Shown: in pieces, positions 28,010 through 36,688 of the stretch
How the letters are laid out: every line of letters starts with the position of its first letter
How positions within the stretch are numbered: position 1 is the first letter of the stretch
Origin: Mycobacterium sp. DL
GTDB lineage: Bacteria > Actinomycetota > Actinomycetes > Mycobacteriales > Mycobacteriaceae
Assembly (NCBI RefSeq): GCF_039729195.1
Contig: NZ_CP155796.1
Location: 2,852,001-2,916,000 of the forward strand
Direction of reading: 5' to 3'
Length of the DNA stretch: 64,000 nt
Notes under the pieces: model-generated
What the model was told of the DNA's origin: nothing
Databases searched by the model: none
Seen by the model: only the letters and a program-made list of their open reading frames with translations
Position numbers and translations under genes: made by a program

Positions 28010-28672
28010 GTGACTGAACCCGGCTGGTATCCCGATCCTTCCGGCGCTCCGGGGCAACGCTACTTCGACGGTTCACAATGGGCCGACCGAGCGGCGGGAC
28101 ACCAGCCGCCCAAGAAGTCGAACAAGCGCTGGATCATTCTCGGCGTCGTACTCGCGGTCCTGGTCTTCTTCGGCGGCTGCGCCGCAATTCTCATCGCGGG
28201 CGACACGCAGGAGGACGAGGATTCACCACGCCCGGCGGCAAGCGCCCAGCCGGACCCGACCGTTTCCCCCGCGGGGTCCGCGGCCCGGGACGGAAACTTC
28301 GAGTTCGAGATCCTGAAGATCGGTCAGACAAAGACGCTGCAGGACATGACCGACGACCCGAACATGACCATGACAGCGGACGGCCTCTACGTCGTGGTCA
28401 CCGTGACGGTCACGAACATCGGGGACGAACCGGCGGCGTTCTCCGGACAGGATCAGTTGATCATCGATACCGAAGGCCGCGAATTCGCCGTCGACTCCGA
28501 GGCCGAGGCCTATGTCAACACCGGATACGACTACACGAGCCCGATCGGGCCGGGCGACTCGATCGAGGTCGATCTGCCCTTCGACGTCCCGCCCGACGGC
28601 AAGGTCGACAGGATGGAGCTACACGATTCGGCGTCCTCGGGCGGAGTCTTGCTCGACTTGCCGTGGAGTTGA
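28010..28672 (+). CDS. DUF2510/DUF4352 membrane-anchored protein
   Basis: Protein of 220 aa starting at GTG 28010. It opens with a DUF2510 zinc-ribbon-like motif (TEPGWYPDPSGAPGQRYFDG, residues 2-21), then one transmembrane helix (about 43-65, containing a Cys), a Pro/Ser/Asp-rich linker, and an immunoglobulin-like DUF4352 domain (about 100-220; GLYVVVTVTVTNIGDEPAAF). The beta-rich domain is expected outside the membrane. Function is unknown; many actinobacterial paralogues exist. It follows the PGRS-like gene after a strong terminator, so it is probably transcribed separately. Confidence 0.85.
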   Translation: MTEPGWYPDPSGAPGQRYFDGSQWADRAAGHQPPKKSNKRWIILGVVLAVLVFFGGCAAILIAGDTQEDEDSPRPAASAQPDPTVSPAGSAARDGNFEFEILKIGQTKTLQDMTDDPNMTMTADGLYVVVTVTVTNIGDEPAAFSGQDQLIIDTEGREFAVDSEAEAYVNTGYDYTSPIGPGDSIEVDLPFDVPPDGKVDRMELHDSASSGGVLLDLPWS

Positions 28673-28700
28673 CCGACGCCGGGTGCCGAAGTGTTTGTGG

Positions 28701-28774
28701 TGCCCTCGGTGAGATTCGAACTCACACTGGACGGGTTTTGAATCCGTTTCCTCTGCCAGTTGGGATACGAGGGC
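28701..28774 (-). tRNA. tRNA-Leu (CAA), unusual short variable arm
   Basis: Read on the minus strand, a 7-bp acceptor stem (GCCCTCG with CGAGGGC), a T-arm GTGAG-TTCGAAT-CTCAC and an encoded A-CCA end (28698-28701) are clear. The anticodon loop TTCAAAA gives CAA at positions 34-36. The variable loop is only 5 nt (CCAGT), whereas bacterial tRNA-Leu normally has a long class II variable arm. The D stem contains a C-A mismatch and the loop-proximal pair of the anticodon stem is A-C. The gene is divergent from pdtaR. It may be a real but atypical tRNA or a tRNA-like RNA with another job. Confidence 0.75.
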
Positions 28775-28844
28775 GCGCGGCCTCCCACCATAGAGGATGG
28801 CCCCGCGGTCGCTCATCCGGCCTGGGACCGCCACAATGTGTCCC

Positions 28845-29447
28845 ATGACCGGGTCAACGACAGACGTCGTCAAGCCACACCGCGTGCTCATCGCCGAGGA
28901 CGAGGCGCTCATCCGGATGGACTTGGCCGAGATGCTGCGCGAAGAGGGTTACGAGATCGTCGGTGAGGCCGGTGACGGGCAGGAGGCTGTGGACCTGGCC
29001 GTGGCGCTCAAACCCGATCTGGTGATCATGGACGTCAAGATGCCGCGACGGGACGGTATCGATGCCGCCTCCGAGATCGCCGCCAAGCGGATCGCACCGA
29101 TCGTCATCCTCACCGCGTTCAGCCAGCGCGAGCTCGTGGAGCGTGCCCGCGACGCCGGAGCGATGGCCTACCTGGTCAAGCCCTTCAACATCAACGACCT
29201 GATCCCCGCCATCGAGGTGGCGGTCAGCCGGTTCAGCGAGATCGCCGAGCTGGAGAAAGAGGTCGCGACGCTGTCCGACCGTCTGGAGACCCGCAAGTTG
29301 GTCGAGCGCGCCAAGGGCCTGCTGCAGGCCAAGCAGGGAATGACCGAACCGGAAGCGTTCAAGTGGATTCAGCGCGCCGCGATGGATCGCCGGACCACGA
29401 TGAAACGGGTCGCCGAGGTCGTGATGGAGACGCTGGACCCCGAGTAG
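28845..29447 (+). CDS. pdtaR: ANTAR-domain response regulator PdtaR
   Basis: Response regulator of 200 aa, orthologous to M. tuberculosis Rv1626. The receiver domain has the acidic pocket IAEDEA, phospho-acceptor D63 (VIMDVKMPRRDG) and conserved Lys in AYLVKPFN. A coiled segment leads to the C-terminal ANTAR RNA-binding domain (about 140-195; RKLVERAKGLLQAKQGMTEP, then RAAMDRRTTMKRVAEVV). It is the output of the kinase PdtaS, whose gene is elsewhere, and acts by antitermination or RNA binding rather than DNA binding. I chose ATG 28845 from agreement with Rv1626. A -10-like CACAAT (28832-28837) seven bases upstream suggests a leaderless mRNA. Confidence 0.96.
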   Translation: MTGSTTDVVKPHRVLIAEDEALIRMDLAEMLREEGYEIVGEAGDGQEAVDLAVALKPDLVIMDVKMPRRDGIDAASEIAAKRIAPIVILTAFSQRELVERARDAGAMAYLVKPFNINDLIPAIEVAVSRFSEIAELEKEVATLSDRLETRKLVERAKGLLQAKQGMTEPEAFKWIQRAAMDRRTTMKRVAEVVMETLDPE

Positions 29448-29620
29448 TCGCCGAATGCGGCCCGTCTTCGCTACACGCAGGTTAATTTGTTTTCCATGAG
29501 GTCACATATTGGTCACGAGCCCTTTCCCGGGGCTCGCGCCCATCCGGCAGCCGTTACGGTCGGTCTGCGCCATTGCGGCGTTTGCCGCCCAATCGGTATC
29601 GACACATCAGGAGCCTTTTG

Positions 29621-30961
29621 ATGAAGCATCGGACCCTCACCCGCGCCGTCGCCGCCGTGGGTATTGCCTCGCTAGCTCTGACCGCCTGCTCGAGCTCGAG
29701 TGACTCGGGCGAGGAGACCGCTGCGGGCGAAGAGACCACAACGACCGAGGAATCCGCCGAGGTGGTCAGCACGGACTGCGAACCCGCCCAGGCGACACCG
29801 GGTGCGGCTCCGGTCACCACGCCACTCAAGATCGGCACCCTGCTGCCGGAGACCGGAACGCTGGCATTCCTCGGCCCGCCCGAGGTGGCGGGCGTGCAGG
29901 TCGCCGTCAACGAGGTCAACGAGGCCGGTGGCGTACTCGATCAGCCTGTCCAACTGGTCACCGGAGACTCGGGTGACACCACCACCGACACCGCCAACGT
30001 GACGGTGGACCGCCAGCTCGGCGAAGGCGTCAGCGCCATCATCGGCGCCGCGTCCTCGGCGGTGTCGCTGAAGGTGATCGACAAGATCTCGAGCGCCGGT
30101 GTCGTCCAGTTCTCTCCGGCGAACACCTCGGATCAGTTCGTCTGCTATCCCGACAAGGGCATGTACTTCCGCACCGCACCGACCGATGTGCTGCAGGCTC
30201 AGGCACTCGCACAGCTGATCACCGAAGACGGCGCGCAGCGCGTGGCGGTGATGGCGCTCAACGACCCGTACGGGACCGGCCTGGCCGCCAACACGGTCGA
30301 GGATCTCGAAGCGGCCGGCATCGCATCCGATCAGATCACCAAGATCATCTACGACCCCAACGCGCAGTCCTTCAACGCTGAGGTCGACCAGGTCAGGGAG
30401 TTCAATCCGGACGCGGTCGCGGTCATCGGTTTCGAGGAGACCGCAAAGATCCTGACCCGCATGCACGAGGTCGGAATCGGCCCGTCCGACGGGATGCTCG
30501 TCTACGGCACCGACGGAAACATGGGTAACGCGCTGGGCGAGGGCGTGGCGCCAGGGCTGCTGGCGGGGATGAAGGGCACCACTCCGCTCACCGACATCGG
30601 TCCGGATTTCGAGAACCGGCTCAAGGCAGCCGATCCCGCGTTGATCGACTTCAACTACGCCGGTGAGTCCTACGACGCGGTGGTCATCTCCGCACTCGCT
30701 GCCGAGCAGGCCAAGTCGACGGCAGGTGTCGACATCGCGGCCAACATCATCGGCGTGACCCGGGACGGCATCAAGTGCACGACGTTCGCCGACTGCCGCG
30801 ACCGGATCCGTGCGGGTGAGGACATCGACTACGACGGTGTGACAGGCGAATTGGCGTTCGGCCCCGCCGGTGAACCGTCCATCGCCTCGTACGGCAGCCT
30901 CGAGTTCGGCCCGGACAACACGCTGCAGACCAACGATTTCATCATCGTCAACCAGGCCTGA
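29621..30961 (+). CDS. Branched-chain amino-acid ABC transporter substrate-binding lipoprotein (first copy)
   Basis: Binding protein of the Leu/Ile/Val family (446 aa). A signal sequence ends in lipobox LALTAC with Cys23 as the lipid anchor, followed by a Ser/Glu/Thr-rich linker (about 24-50) and two periplasmic-binding lobes (starting LKIGTLLPETGTLAFLGPP). The start ATG 29621 has AGGAG ten bases upstream. It converges on livF, ending 21 bp from it, so it is not in the same transcript as livHMGF but surely serves that permease. A second, unlike copy sits at the other end of the cluster. Confidence 0.92.
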   Translation: MKHRTLTRAVAAVGIASLALTACSSSSDSGEETAAGEETTTTEESAEVVSTDCEPAQATPGAAPVTTPLKIGTLLPETGTLAFLGPPEVAGVQVAVNEVNEAGGVLDQPVQLVTGDSGDTTTDTANVTVDRQLGEGVSAIIGAASSAVSLKVIDKISSAGVVQFSPANTSDQFVCYPDKGMYFRTAPTDVLQAQALAQLITEDGAQRVAVMALNDPYGTGLAANTVEDLEAAGIASDQITKIIYDPNAQSFNAEVDQVREFNPDAVAVIGFEETAKILTRMHEVGIGPSDGMLVYGTDGNMGNALGEGVAPGLLAGMKGTTPLTDIGPDFENRLKAADPALIDFNYAGESYDAVVISALAAEQAKSTAGVDIAANIIGVTRDGIKCTTFADCRDRIRAGEDIDYDGVTGELAFGPAGEPSIASYGSLEFGPDNTLQTNDFIIVNQA

Positions 30962-30982
30962 GTTCCCGGTCGGCAGTCGCGG

Positions 30983-31804
30983 TCAGATCTCGCGGCTGCC
31001 GGCCAGGGTTCCCAGATACAGTTCGATGACCTTGGGGTCGTTCATCAGATTGCCGCCGGTGTCGGTGTAGGCATTGGTGCCCTGGTCCAACACATAGCCC
31101 CGGTCGCAGATCTGCAGGCAGCGCCGCGCGTTCTGCTCGACCATGATGATCGAGACGCCTGCGGCGTTGATCTGCTTGCAGCGGATGAAGACTTCGTCTT
31201 GGAACATCGGTGACAATCCGGCCGACGGCTCGTCGAGCAGCAGCACAGACGGCTCCATCATCAGGGCCCGGCCGACAGCCACCATCTGGCGTTCGCCGCC
31301 TGACAGTGCGCCGGCCTTGACCTTGCGGCGTTGACCGAGCAACGGGAACAGTTCGCTGACGACCTCGAACCTCTCCGCGAACTTCGCGCGGCGCAGGTAG
31401 ATGCCCATCTCCAGGTTCTCCTCGATCGTCAAGGAGGGGAACACATTACGGTTCTGCGGCACGTAGCCGAGCCCTTTGGTCACCAGTACGTGGGCGGGCG
31501 CCGAGGTGATGTTCTCATCGCGCAGGGTCACCGACCCCGACCGTACCGGGATGAGCCCGAACAGTGCCTTGAGCAAGGTGGACTTGCCCGCGCCGTTGGG
31601 GCCGATGATGCCGACGATCTCACCCTGGCGCAGGAAGAAGTCACAGCCACGCAGGATGTCGACTTCGGGAACGTAACCGGCCACCAGGCGGTCCGCGCGC
31701 AACAACGAGCCTTCCGCCAGCCTGGCGTGCTGCTCGGGAGTGGCCGCCAGCTCGGCCGGGGTCAATTCTACTGGTGCTGAGGGGGATTCGCTCGAATCAC
31801 TCAT
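30983..31804 (-). CDS. livF: Branched-chain amino-acid ABC transporter ATP-binding protein LivF
   Basis: ATPase subunit (273 aa) with Walker A GPNGAGKST, signature LSGGERQMVAVGRAL and Walker B SVLLLDEPSAGLSP. The first 40 or so residues (SDSSESPSAPVELTPAELAA) form an acidic extension not found in E. coli LivF. Overlap with livG is 4 bp. It is the last gene of livHMGF, and no obvious hairpin separates it from the convergent binding-protein gene. Confidence 0.93.
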   Translation of the reverse strand: MSDSSESPSAPVELTPAELAATPEQHARLAEGSLLRADRLVAGYVPEVDILRGCDFFLRQGEIVGIIGPNGAGKSTLLKALFGLIPVRSGSVTLRDENITSAPAHVLVTKGLGYVPQNRNVFPSLTIEENLEMGIYLRRAKFAERFEVVSELFPLLGQRRKVKAGALSGGERQMVAVGRALMMEPSVLLLDEPSAGLSPMFQDEVFIRCKQINAAGVSIIMVEQNARRCLQICDRGYVLDQGTNAYTDTGGNLMNDPKVIELYLGTLAGSREI

Positions 31805-32757
31805 GGCTTGTCACCGCCCGTCTCGATCGTTTCCAGCACCGCCTGCTCGAGTTGCTCGGCGAGCACCGCGGTCGCGCCGACCGGATTGCCGTCCGCGTCG
31901 AACTCCAGGACCTGATCGTGGTGGCTGCCCAGATACGCGTCGACCACCGCCGCGTTGTCGGCAAGGGACTCCGGCACCGATTCGGCGATCACCTCGCCTT
32001 GGGCCATCACGACCACCCAGTCGCTGATGTCGCGGATGACGTCCATGTCGTGCTCGACGAACACCACCGTCATTCCCTCGTCGCGCAGCGATTTCACGTG
32101 TTCGAGCAGGCTCTGGGTCAGTGCCGGATTCACCCCGGCCATCGGCTCGTCGAGCATGACCACCTTGGGATCGGTCATCAGTGCGCGGGCCATCTCGAGG
32201 AGCTTGCGTTGCCCGCCCGACAGGGAGCCCGCCATGTCCTCGGCCTTGGCGTCGAGCTTGAACCGCGCCAGCATCTCGTAGGCGCGTTCGGTGATCTGTG
32301 CCTCCTGGGAGCGCCAGGTCACCCGCAGCAGTGCGTTGAGAATCCGTTCGCCGGCTTGGTGATGGGCGCCCAACCGGACATTGTCGAGCACCGACATCCT
32401 GGCCAGCGCCTTGGTCAGCTGAAACGTCCGCACGATGCCGTGCCGCGCTACCTGGTGAGGGTGCTGCCTGCCCAGATCTGTGCCGTCGATCTTCCAGGTC
32501 CCGGTGTCGGGCCGGTCGAATCCGGTCAGCAGGTTGAACAGCGTCGTCTTGCCGGCGCCGTTGGGACCGATGAGTCCCGTGATGGCGCCACGTTGGATCT
32601 CCAGATGAGCCACGTCGACTGCTTTGAGACCGCCGAAGGAGCGGGAGATCCCGTCCACCACCAGGATCGGGTCAGGCTTGGCGGATCCCGGCTCGGCCGA
32701 CGTCGCCGCAAACAGGGCGGCGCGTTCGGCGGCAGAGATCGGCGTCTTATCGACCAT
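31801..32757 (-). CDS. livG: Branched-chain amino-acid ABC transporter ATP-binding protein LivG
   Basis: ATPase subunit (318 aa): Walker A GPNGAGKTT, signature LSGGQRKLLEMARAL, Walker B KVVMLDEPMAGV. The family-specific C-terminal BCA_ABC_TP_C segment around GEVIAESVPE is present. It is about 60 residues longer than E. coli LivG owing to an Ala/Glu-rich N-terminal extension (to about residue 30) and a C-terminal acidic tail. The start overlaps the end of livM by 11 bp. Confidence 0.93.
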   Translation of the reverse strand: MVDKTPISAAERAALFAATSAEPGSAKPDPILVVDGISRSFGGLKAVDVAHLEIQRGAITGLIGPNGAGKTTLFNLLTGFDRPDTGTWKIDGTDLGRQHPHQVARHGIVRTFQLTKALARMSVLDNVRLGAHHQAGERILNALLRVTWRSQEAQITERAYEMLARFKLDAKAEDMAGSLSGGQRKLLEMARALMTDPKVVMLDEPMAGVNPALTQSLLEHVKSLRDEGMTVVFVEHDMDVIRDISDWVVVMAQGEVIAESVPESLADNAAVVDAYLGSHHDQVLEFDADGNPVGATAVLAEQLEQAVLETIETGGDKP

Positions 32758-33739
32758 CGAACTGCAACTCCCGTTTTCGGCCCAGTAGGCCCTGCGGTCG
32801 GAAAACCATCAGCAGCGCGATCAGGATCCCCAGCAGGATGAAACGCACCGCGCCCACCTGAGCGTCGGTCAGGGGCAGGAGTGGGTCGGGCCCCGAGATC
32901 GCTTGGCGCAGGAGGGCGTCCGGGATCGAGAGGAGGAACCAGAACAACATGGCGCCGACGACCGGGCCGAACACCGTTGCGGCACCTCCGAGAAGTAACG
33001 CACCGAAGGCGTAGAACGTCTGCGCGGTCGAATAGAAGTCCGGGTGTATCGACTTGGTCTGCAGGGCGTTGAAGACCCCGCCCATGCCGCCGATCACGCC
33101 GCCGAGCACCAGCGCCTGGAGCTTGTAGACGAAGACGTTCTTGCCGAGTGCGCGCGCTGCGTCCTCGTCCTCCCGGATGGCCCGCAGCACCCGGCCCCAA
33201 GGGCTGTGGGCCAGCAGATACACGAACCCGCACAGCACGAGGACCAGTGTCCAGCCGACCACCATCGACCACACGTCATCGCCGACGAATCGGACACCGA
33301 GGATCGAGTACTGCTTACTGGAATCGAACGGGCTGAAGCGGGTGAACGCATCGGCGAACCCGTAGAGCCCGTTGGTCGAACCGGTGACCGAGTCGGACGC
33401 GGTGGACCTGAAGATCAGCCGCAGCACCTCGGCAGCGGCGATGGTGGCGATCGCCAGGTAGTCGGCACGCAGTCGCAGGGTCGGGATGCCCAGCACGATC
33501 GCCAGCAGGCCCGCCGCGAGGAGTCCGACGATGATGCCGACCCAGAGCGGCTGCTGGTAGGTGACGGTCATGATGCCGACCCCGTAGCCGCCGAGGAGGG
33601 CGAACCCGATCTGGCCGAAGTTCAGCAGCCCGGTGTAGCCGAAGTGCAGGTTCAAACCGATGGCCAGTAGCGCATAGAAGATCGCCGACGGGCCGATGAG
33701 CTGGGCAAACGCTATCTGTAAAGCGCTGATGAGGTCCAC
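32747..33739 (-). CDS. livM: Branched-chain amino-acid ABC transporter permease LivM
   Basis: Permease of 330 aa with about nine hydrophobic helices and the LivM family signature (NLHFGYTGLLNFGQIGFALL near residue 27; conserved RAIREDEDAARALGKN loop that contacts the ATPase near 185). It starts 3 bp after livH stops and overlaps livG. It forms a heterodimeric channel with LivH. No unusual features apart from a basic C-terminus (RPQGLLGRKRELQF) that is typical of the family. Confidence 0.93.
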   Translation of the reverse strand: MDLISALQIAFAQLIGPSAIFYALLAIGLNLHFGYTGLLNFGQIGFALLGGYGVGIMTVTYQQPLWVGIIVGLLAAGLLAIVLGIPTLRLRADYLAIATIAAAEVLRLIFRSTASDSVTGSTNGLYGFADAFTRFSPFDSSKQYSILGVRFVGDDVWSMVVGWTLVLVLCGFVYLLAHSPWGRVLRAIREDEDAARALGKNVFVYKLQALVLGGVIGGMGGVFNALQTKSIHPDFYSTAQTFYAFGALLLGGAATVFGPVVGAMLFWFLLSIPDALLRQAISGPDPLLPLTDAQVGAVRFILLGILIALLMVFRPQGLLGRKRELQFDGR

Positions 33740-33742
33740 GAC

Positions 33743-35023
33743 TCACCCCACCCTTTCCCGCGAGCCGAGAATTCCCTGGGGTCGCACGACGAGGATGAGG
33801 ATGAGGATGAGCAGCCCGCCGACGTACTTGAGGTCGGGGTTGATGACGAGCGTGGACAGTTGCACGAGGAGGCCGACGACGATGCAACCCAGTAGCGCAC
33901 CGTAGGCGGTGCCGAGTCCGCCGAGGGTGATGCCCGCGAACATCAGCAGCAGCAGCTTGAAGCCCATCTCCCACTGGACCCGGCCTCCGAGCTCCGACAA
34001 TGCGAGCAGGACACCGCCCAGTGCGGCCAAGGCGCCCCCAAGGCACCAGACGAACATGATCACCCGCTCGACGTTGATGCCCGACGCGGCAGCCAGATCC
34101 TTGTTGTCCGACACCGCGCGCATGGCCTTGCCGATCGGGGTCTTCTGCAGCATCAGGGCTACCGCGACCAGCACCACCAGGCTGATGGCGATGGTCAACA
34201 GGTTGGTGTCGGTGATGGCGATCGGCCCCCACTTGCGCTCGGCGCTGGGAGCGTAGCCGGCGAAGGCCTGAGTCCGGTCGGAGAACAGTGCCAGGATCAG
34301 ATACCGCAGCGCGATGGCCAACCCGATGGACACCACCAGTTGCGGAATCAGACCGACACGCCGTTTTCGCAGCGGATGCCAGACCCCGGCATTGCTCAGC
34401 CAGCCGACGGCGAGCCCAGCGACTATCGCCAAGACGCCGGCCGCGAGCAGGGGCATCCCGAAGGTCACGTTGAAGATCCAGGCGAACACCGCGCCCAGGG
34501 TGACGAGCTCACCGTGCGCGAAGTTGGTCAACCCGGTGGTCCCGAAGATCAAACTCAGTCCGATCGCGGCGACCGCGATCACGAGACCGAAGCGCAGGCC
34601 GTCGATCGTGAGTCGGATGACCCGCTCGTACAGCGGAGTCTCGATCGACGTGCGGACCTCGCCGAACGTGAACACCACGGTATTGGTTCGGCCGGCGGTC
34701 ACCTCCCGCGTCACCGTCCCCTGCACGCTCACGTCCTCGGGAAGGCTGTCGGCGACCACCTCGAAGGTGTACTGCCCCGGGGGTAGTTCGACATTCCAGC
34801 GGCCGTTGTCATCGGAGGTGGTGGTTCCGATTTCCTGGCCGTCCGGGTCGAGGGCGCGCACCGTTGCTCCCGACACCGGCTCGCCTTCGTTGACGAGTCG
34901 CCCGGACACCGGGGCGATTTCGGTGTCCTGGGCCGCCGCGACGCCTGCTCCCAGGAAGGTCGCCAGTATCAGGCCGACGAGCAACAGCAAGCCCTGTGAG
35001 ACAACACGAGCACACCGGCCCAC
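33743..35023 (-). CDS. livH: Branched-chain amino-acid ABC transporter permease LivH with an N-terminal extracytoplasmic carboxypeptidase-regulatory-like domain
   Basis: Permease of 426 aa, well above the usual 290-310. Residues 1-31 are a signal sequence (VSQGLLLLVGLILATFLGAG) with cleavage near AAAQ-D. Residues 33-120 form a beta-sandwich of the carboxypeptidase-regulatory/Ig-like type (GRLVNEGEPVSGATV, DDNGRWNVELPPGQYTFEV). The LivH core with its helices and family motif GLTNFAHGELVTLG follows from about residue 130. I chose GTG 35023 because GGAGG lies ten bases upstream; the open frame extends to 35152 but that part has no signal. A -10-like TATACA (35074-35079, minus strand) lies upstream. 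First gene of livHMGF. Confidence 0.9.
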   Translation of the reverse strand: MGRCARVVSQGLLLLVGLILATFLGAGVAAAQDTEIAPVSGRLVNEGEPVSGATVRALDPDGQEIGTTTSDDNGRWNVELPPGQYTFEVVADSLPEDVSVQGTVTREVTAGRTNTVVFTFGEVRTSIETPLYERVIRLTIDGLRFGLVIAVAAIGLSLIFGTTGLTNFAHGELVTLGAVFAWIFNVTFGMPLLAAGVLAIVAGLAVGWLSNAGVWHPLRKRRVGLIPQLVVSIGLAIALRYLILALFSDRTQAFAGYAPSAERKWGPIAITDTNLLTIAISLVVLVAVALMLQKTPIGKAMRAVSDNKDLAAASGINVERVIMFVWCLGGALAALGGVLLALSELGGRVQWEMGFKLLLLMFAGITLGGLGTAYGALLGCIVVGLLVQLSTLVINPDLKYVGGLLILILILVVRPQGILGSRERVG

Positions 35024-35224
35024 TGAGGCAACACCTCCGTCGCAAAAAAATCGGTCGATTCGCTTCGGGCGACTGTATAGCGTTCGGGAGCATGTGGCCG
35101 GGTTCTGGATGTCCGGCACGTATCGATCGTGTTTCCAGCTTCCTGGTAACACTTGGCGGGATATTGATGATGATTGTCACTGCTGCCACTTCAGGGCTGT
35201 GCTGATGAGCGAGATGCTGAAGCC

Positions 35225-35341
35225 ATGACGCTACTGATGGTCTTTGGGGCGCTGCTCGTGCTGCTGGCGATCGCGGCGTTGACGGGCAAGGTCCCCGACA
35301 CCCACCGTGAGATCAGCCAACACGGCGACTTCGACTTCTGA
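35225..35341 (+). CDS. Small single-helix membrane protein (38 aa)
   Basis: A 38-codon frame beginning MTLLMVFGALLVLLAIAALTG, one clear transmembrane helix, followed by a short hydrophilic tail ending HGDFDF. Third positions are GC-rich as in real genes here. The ATG overlaps, as ATGA, the stop of a seven-codon frame starting at ATG 35205 (SEMLKP), which could act as a coupled leader. It lies between livH and the second binding lipoprotein and points toward the latter. Similar tiny membrane proteins occur in mycobacteria but I cannot name a family. Confidence 0.55.
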   Translation: MTLLMVFGALLVLLAIAALTGKVPDTHREISQHGDFDF

Positions 35342-35469
35342 GGACGACGGGTCCGTCCGAACGGGTCGCCGCCATCGGTCGCTGAACCGCACGCGCCGGG
35401 GTGCTGCGTTGCTATCTTCTACGCGGAGCCATGGCCGATGCCGTGTGATCCCGAGTCGGAGGAGAACAA

Positions 35470-36684
35470 TTGCGCTGTCGGGGGGGTCTGGGCACGCTTG
35501 CGCTCGGTTCGGCAATGCTGATGGCATTCGGGCTCAGCGGGTGTGGCGGATCGTCGCCGAAGCCGGGGGAGTCGTCGAGCCCCCTGGAGTTCGCGGCGCG
35601 GGTCCAGATCGATCGTGACGGCGCCCCGGTCGATGTGGTCGACGATCTGCAGCCTGCGAATCCGGCAGGCGACGGAAACAGCGTCTGTCCGCCGGTGTCG
35701 ATCGCCATGGCAGGTGCTCTCAACGGGCCCGACGCCGGCTTGGGCGTCGACGTCCAGAACGGCATTCAACTGGCCGTCGACCAGCACAACGCGGCCAACC
35801 CCGCCTGCCAGGTGCAGTTGAAGCCCTTCGATACCGAGGGGGATCCGGACAGGATTCGGGACCTGGCCGCTCAGATCGTCGACGACGCGTACACCGTCGG
35901 AGTGGTGGGTCCGGTCTCCTCGGCCGAGACGCAGGCTGCCGGTGAGGTGTTCGACAGGGCCGGCCTGATCGCCGCGACGCCCTCGGCAACCGATCCGGCG
36001 TTGGCTCAGAATGGTTGGCGGACCTTCTTCCGCGGGGTGGCCGGCGATGGGGTGCAGGGCCCGGCGGTGGCCCGCTACATGTCCGAGACTCTCGGATACC
36101 GGAATGTCTGCGTCGTCGACGACAGTTCCGATTACGGTCTGGGGCTTGCCACCTCGGTACGCGAAACCCTTGGGGCGGTGGCTGACTCGGCATGCAACAT
36201 CGCGGTCAGGTCCGACGCGACGGACTTCTCCGGGATCGTCACTCAAATCAATGCTGCTGCACCGGATTCGGTCTTCTTCGCCGGTTACTCCCCAGTGGCC
36301 GCCACGTTGGTCAGACAGCTTCGCGAGGGCGGCTTCGGCGGCGCGTTCGTCGGGGCAGACGGCGCCAAGAACGAATCATTTGTCGAACAAGCGGAATCGG
36401 CCGCGAGCGGGGCGTTGCTGTCCTGTCCGTGCAGCCCTGCCACGCCCGAGTTCGTCGACGAGTACAGCAGCGTCTTCGCTCAACAGCCCGGCCCGTACAG
36501 CGTCGAGGCCTACGACCTGGCGACGATCCTGCTCAAGGGGATCGATTCCGGAGCACTCACCCGGCCGGCGTTGTTGGAGTACGTGGCCAACTACGACGGG
36601 CAGGGGATCGCTCGTCGATACCGGTGGGACCGCGCCGGCGAACTGGAGAACCCGCTGATCTGGATCTACGACGTGGTCGAGTAG
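35470..36684 (+). CDS. Branched-chain amino-acid ABC transporter substrate-binding lipoprotein (second, divergent copy)
   Basis: Binding protein of 404 aa with lipobox GLSGC (Cys25) and a type I periplasmic-binding fold. Family features are SIAMAGALNGPDAGLGVDVQ and the ligand-lobe segment GVVGPVSSAETQAAGEVFD. It is clearly different in sequence from the copy at 29621. TTG 35470 is chosen because GGAGGAG sits just upstream (35458-35464) and it gives a good signal peptide. It is divergent from livH and converges on the thiolase with only 4 bp between stops. Two binding proteins around one permease set suggest two ligand ranges. Confidence 0.9.
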   Translation: MRCRGGLGTLALGSAMLMAFGLSGCGGSSPKPGESSSPLEFAARVQIDRDGAPVDVVDDLQPANPAGDGNSVCPPVSIAMAGALNGPDAGLGVDVQNGIQLAVDQHNAANPACQVQLKPFDTEGDPDRIRDLAAQIVDDAYTVGVVGPVSSAETQAAGEVFDRAGLIAATPSATDPALAQNGWRTFFRGVAGDGVQGPAVARYMSETLGYRNVCVVDDSSDYGLGLATSVRETLGAVADSACNIAVRSDATDFSGIVTQINAAAPDSVFFAGYSPVAATLVRQLREGGFGGAFVGADGAKNESFVEQAESAASGALLSCPCSPATPEFVDEYSSVFAQQPGPYSVEAYDLATILLKGIDSGALTRPALLEYVANYDGQGIARRYRWDRAGELENPLIWIYDVVE

Positions 36685-36688
36685 GGCG

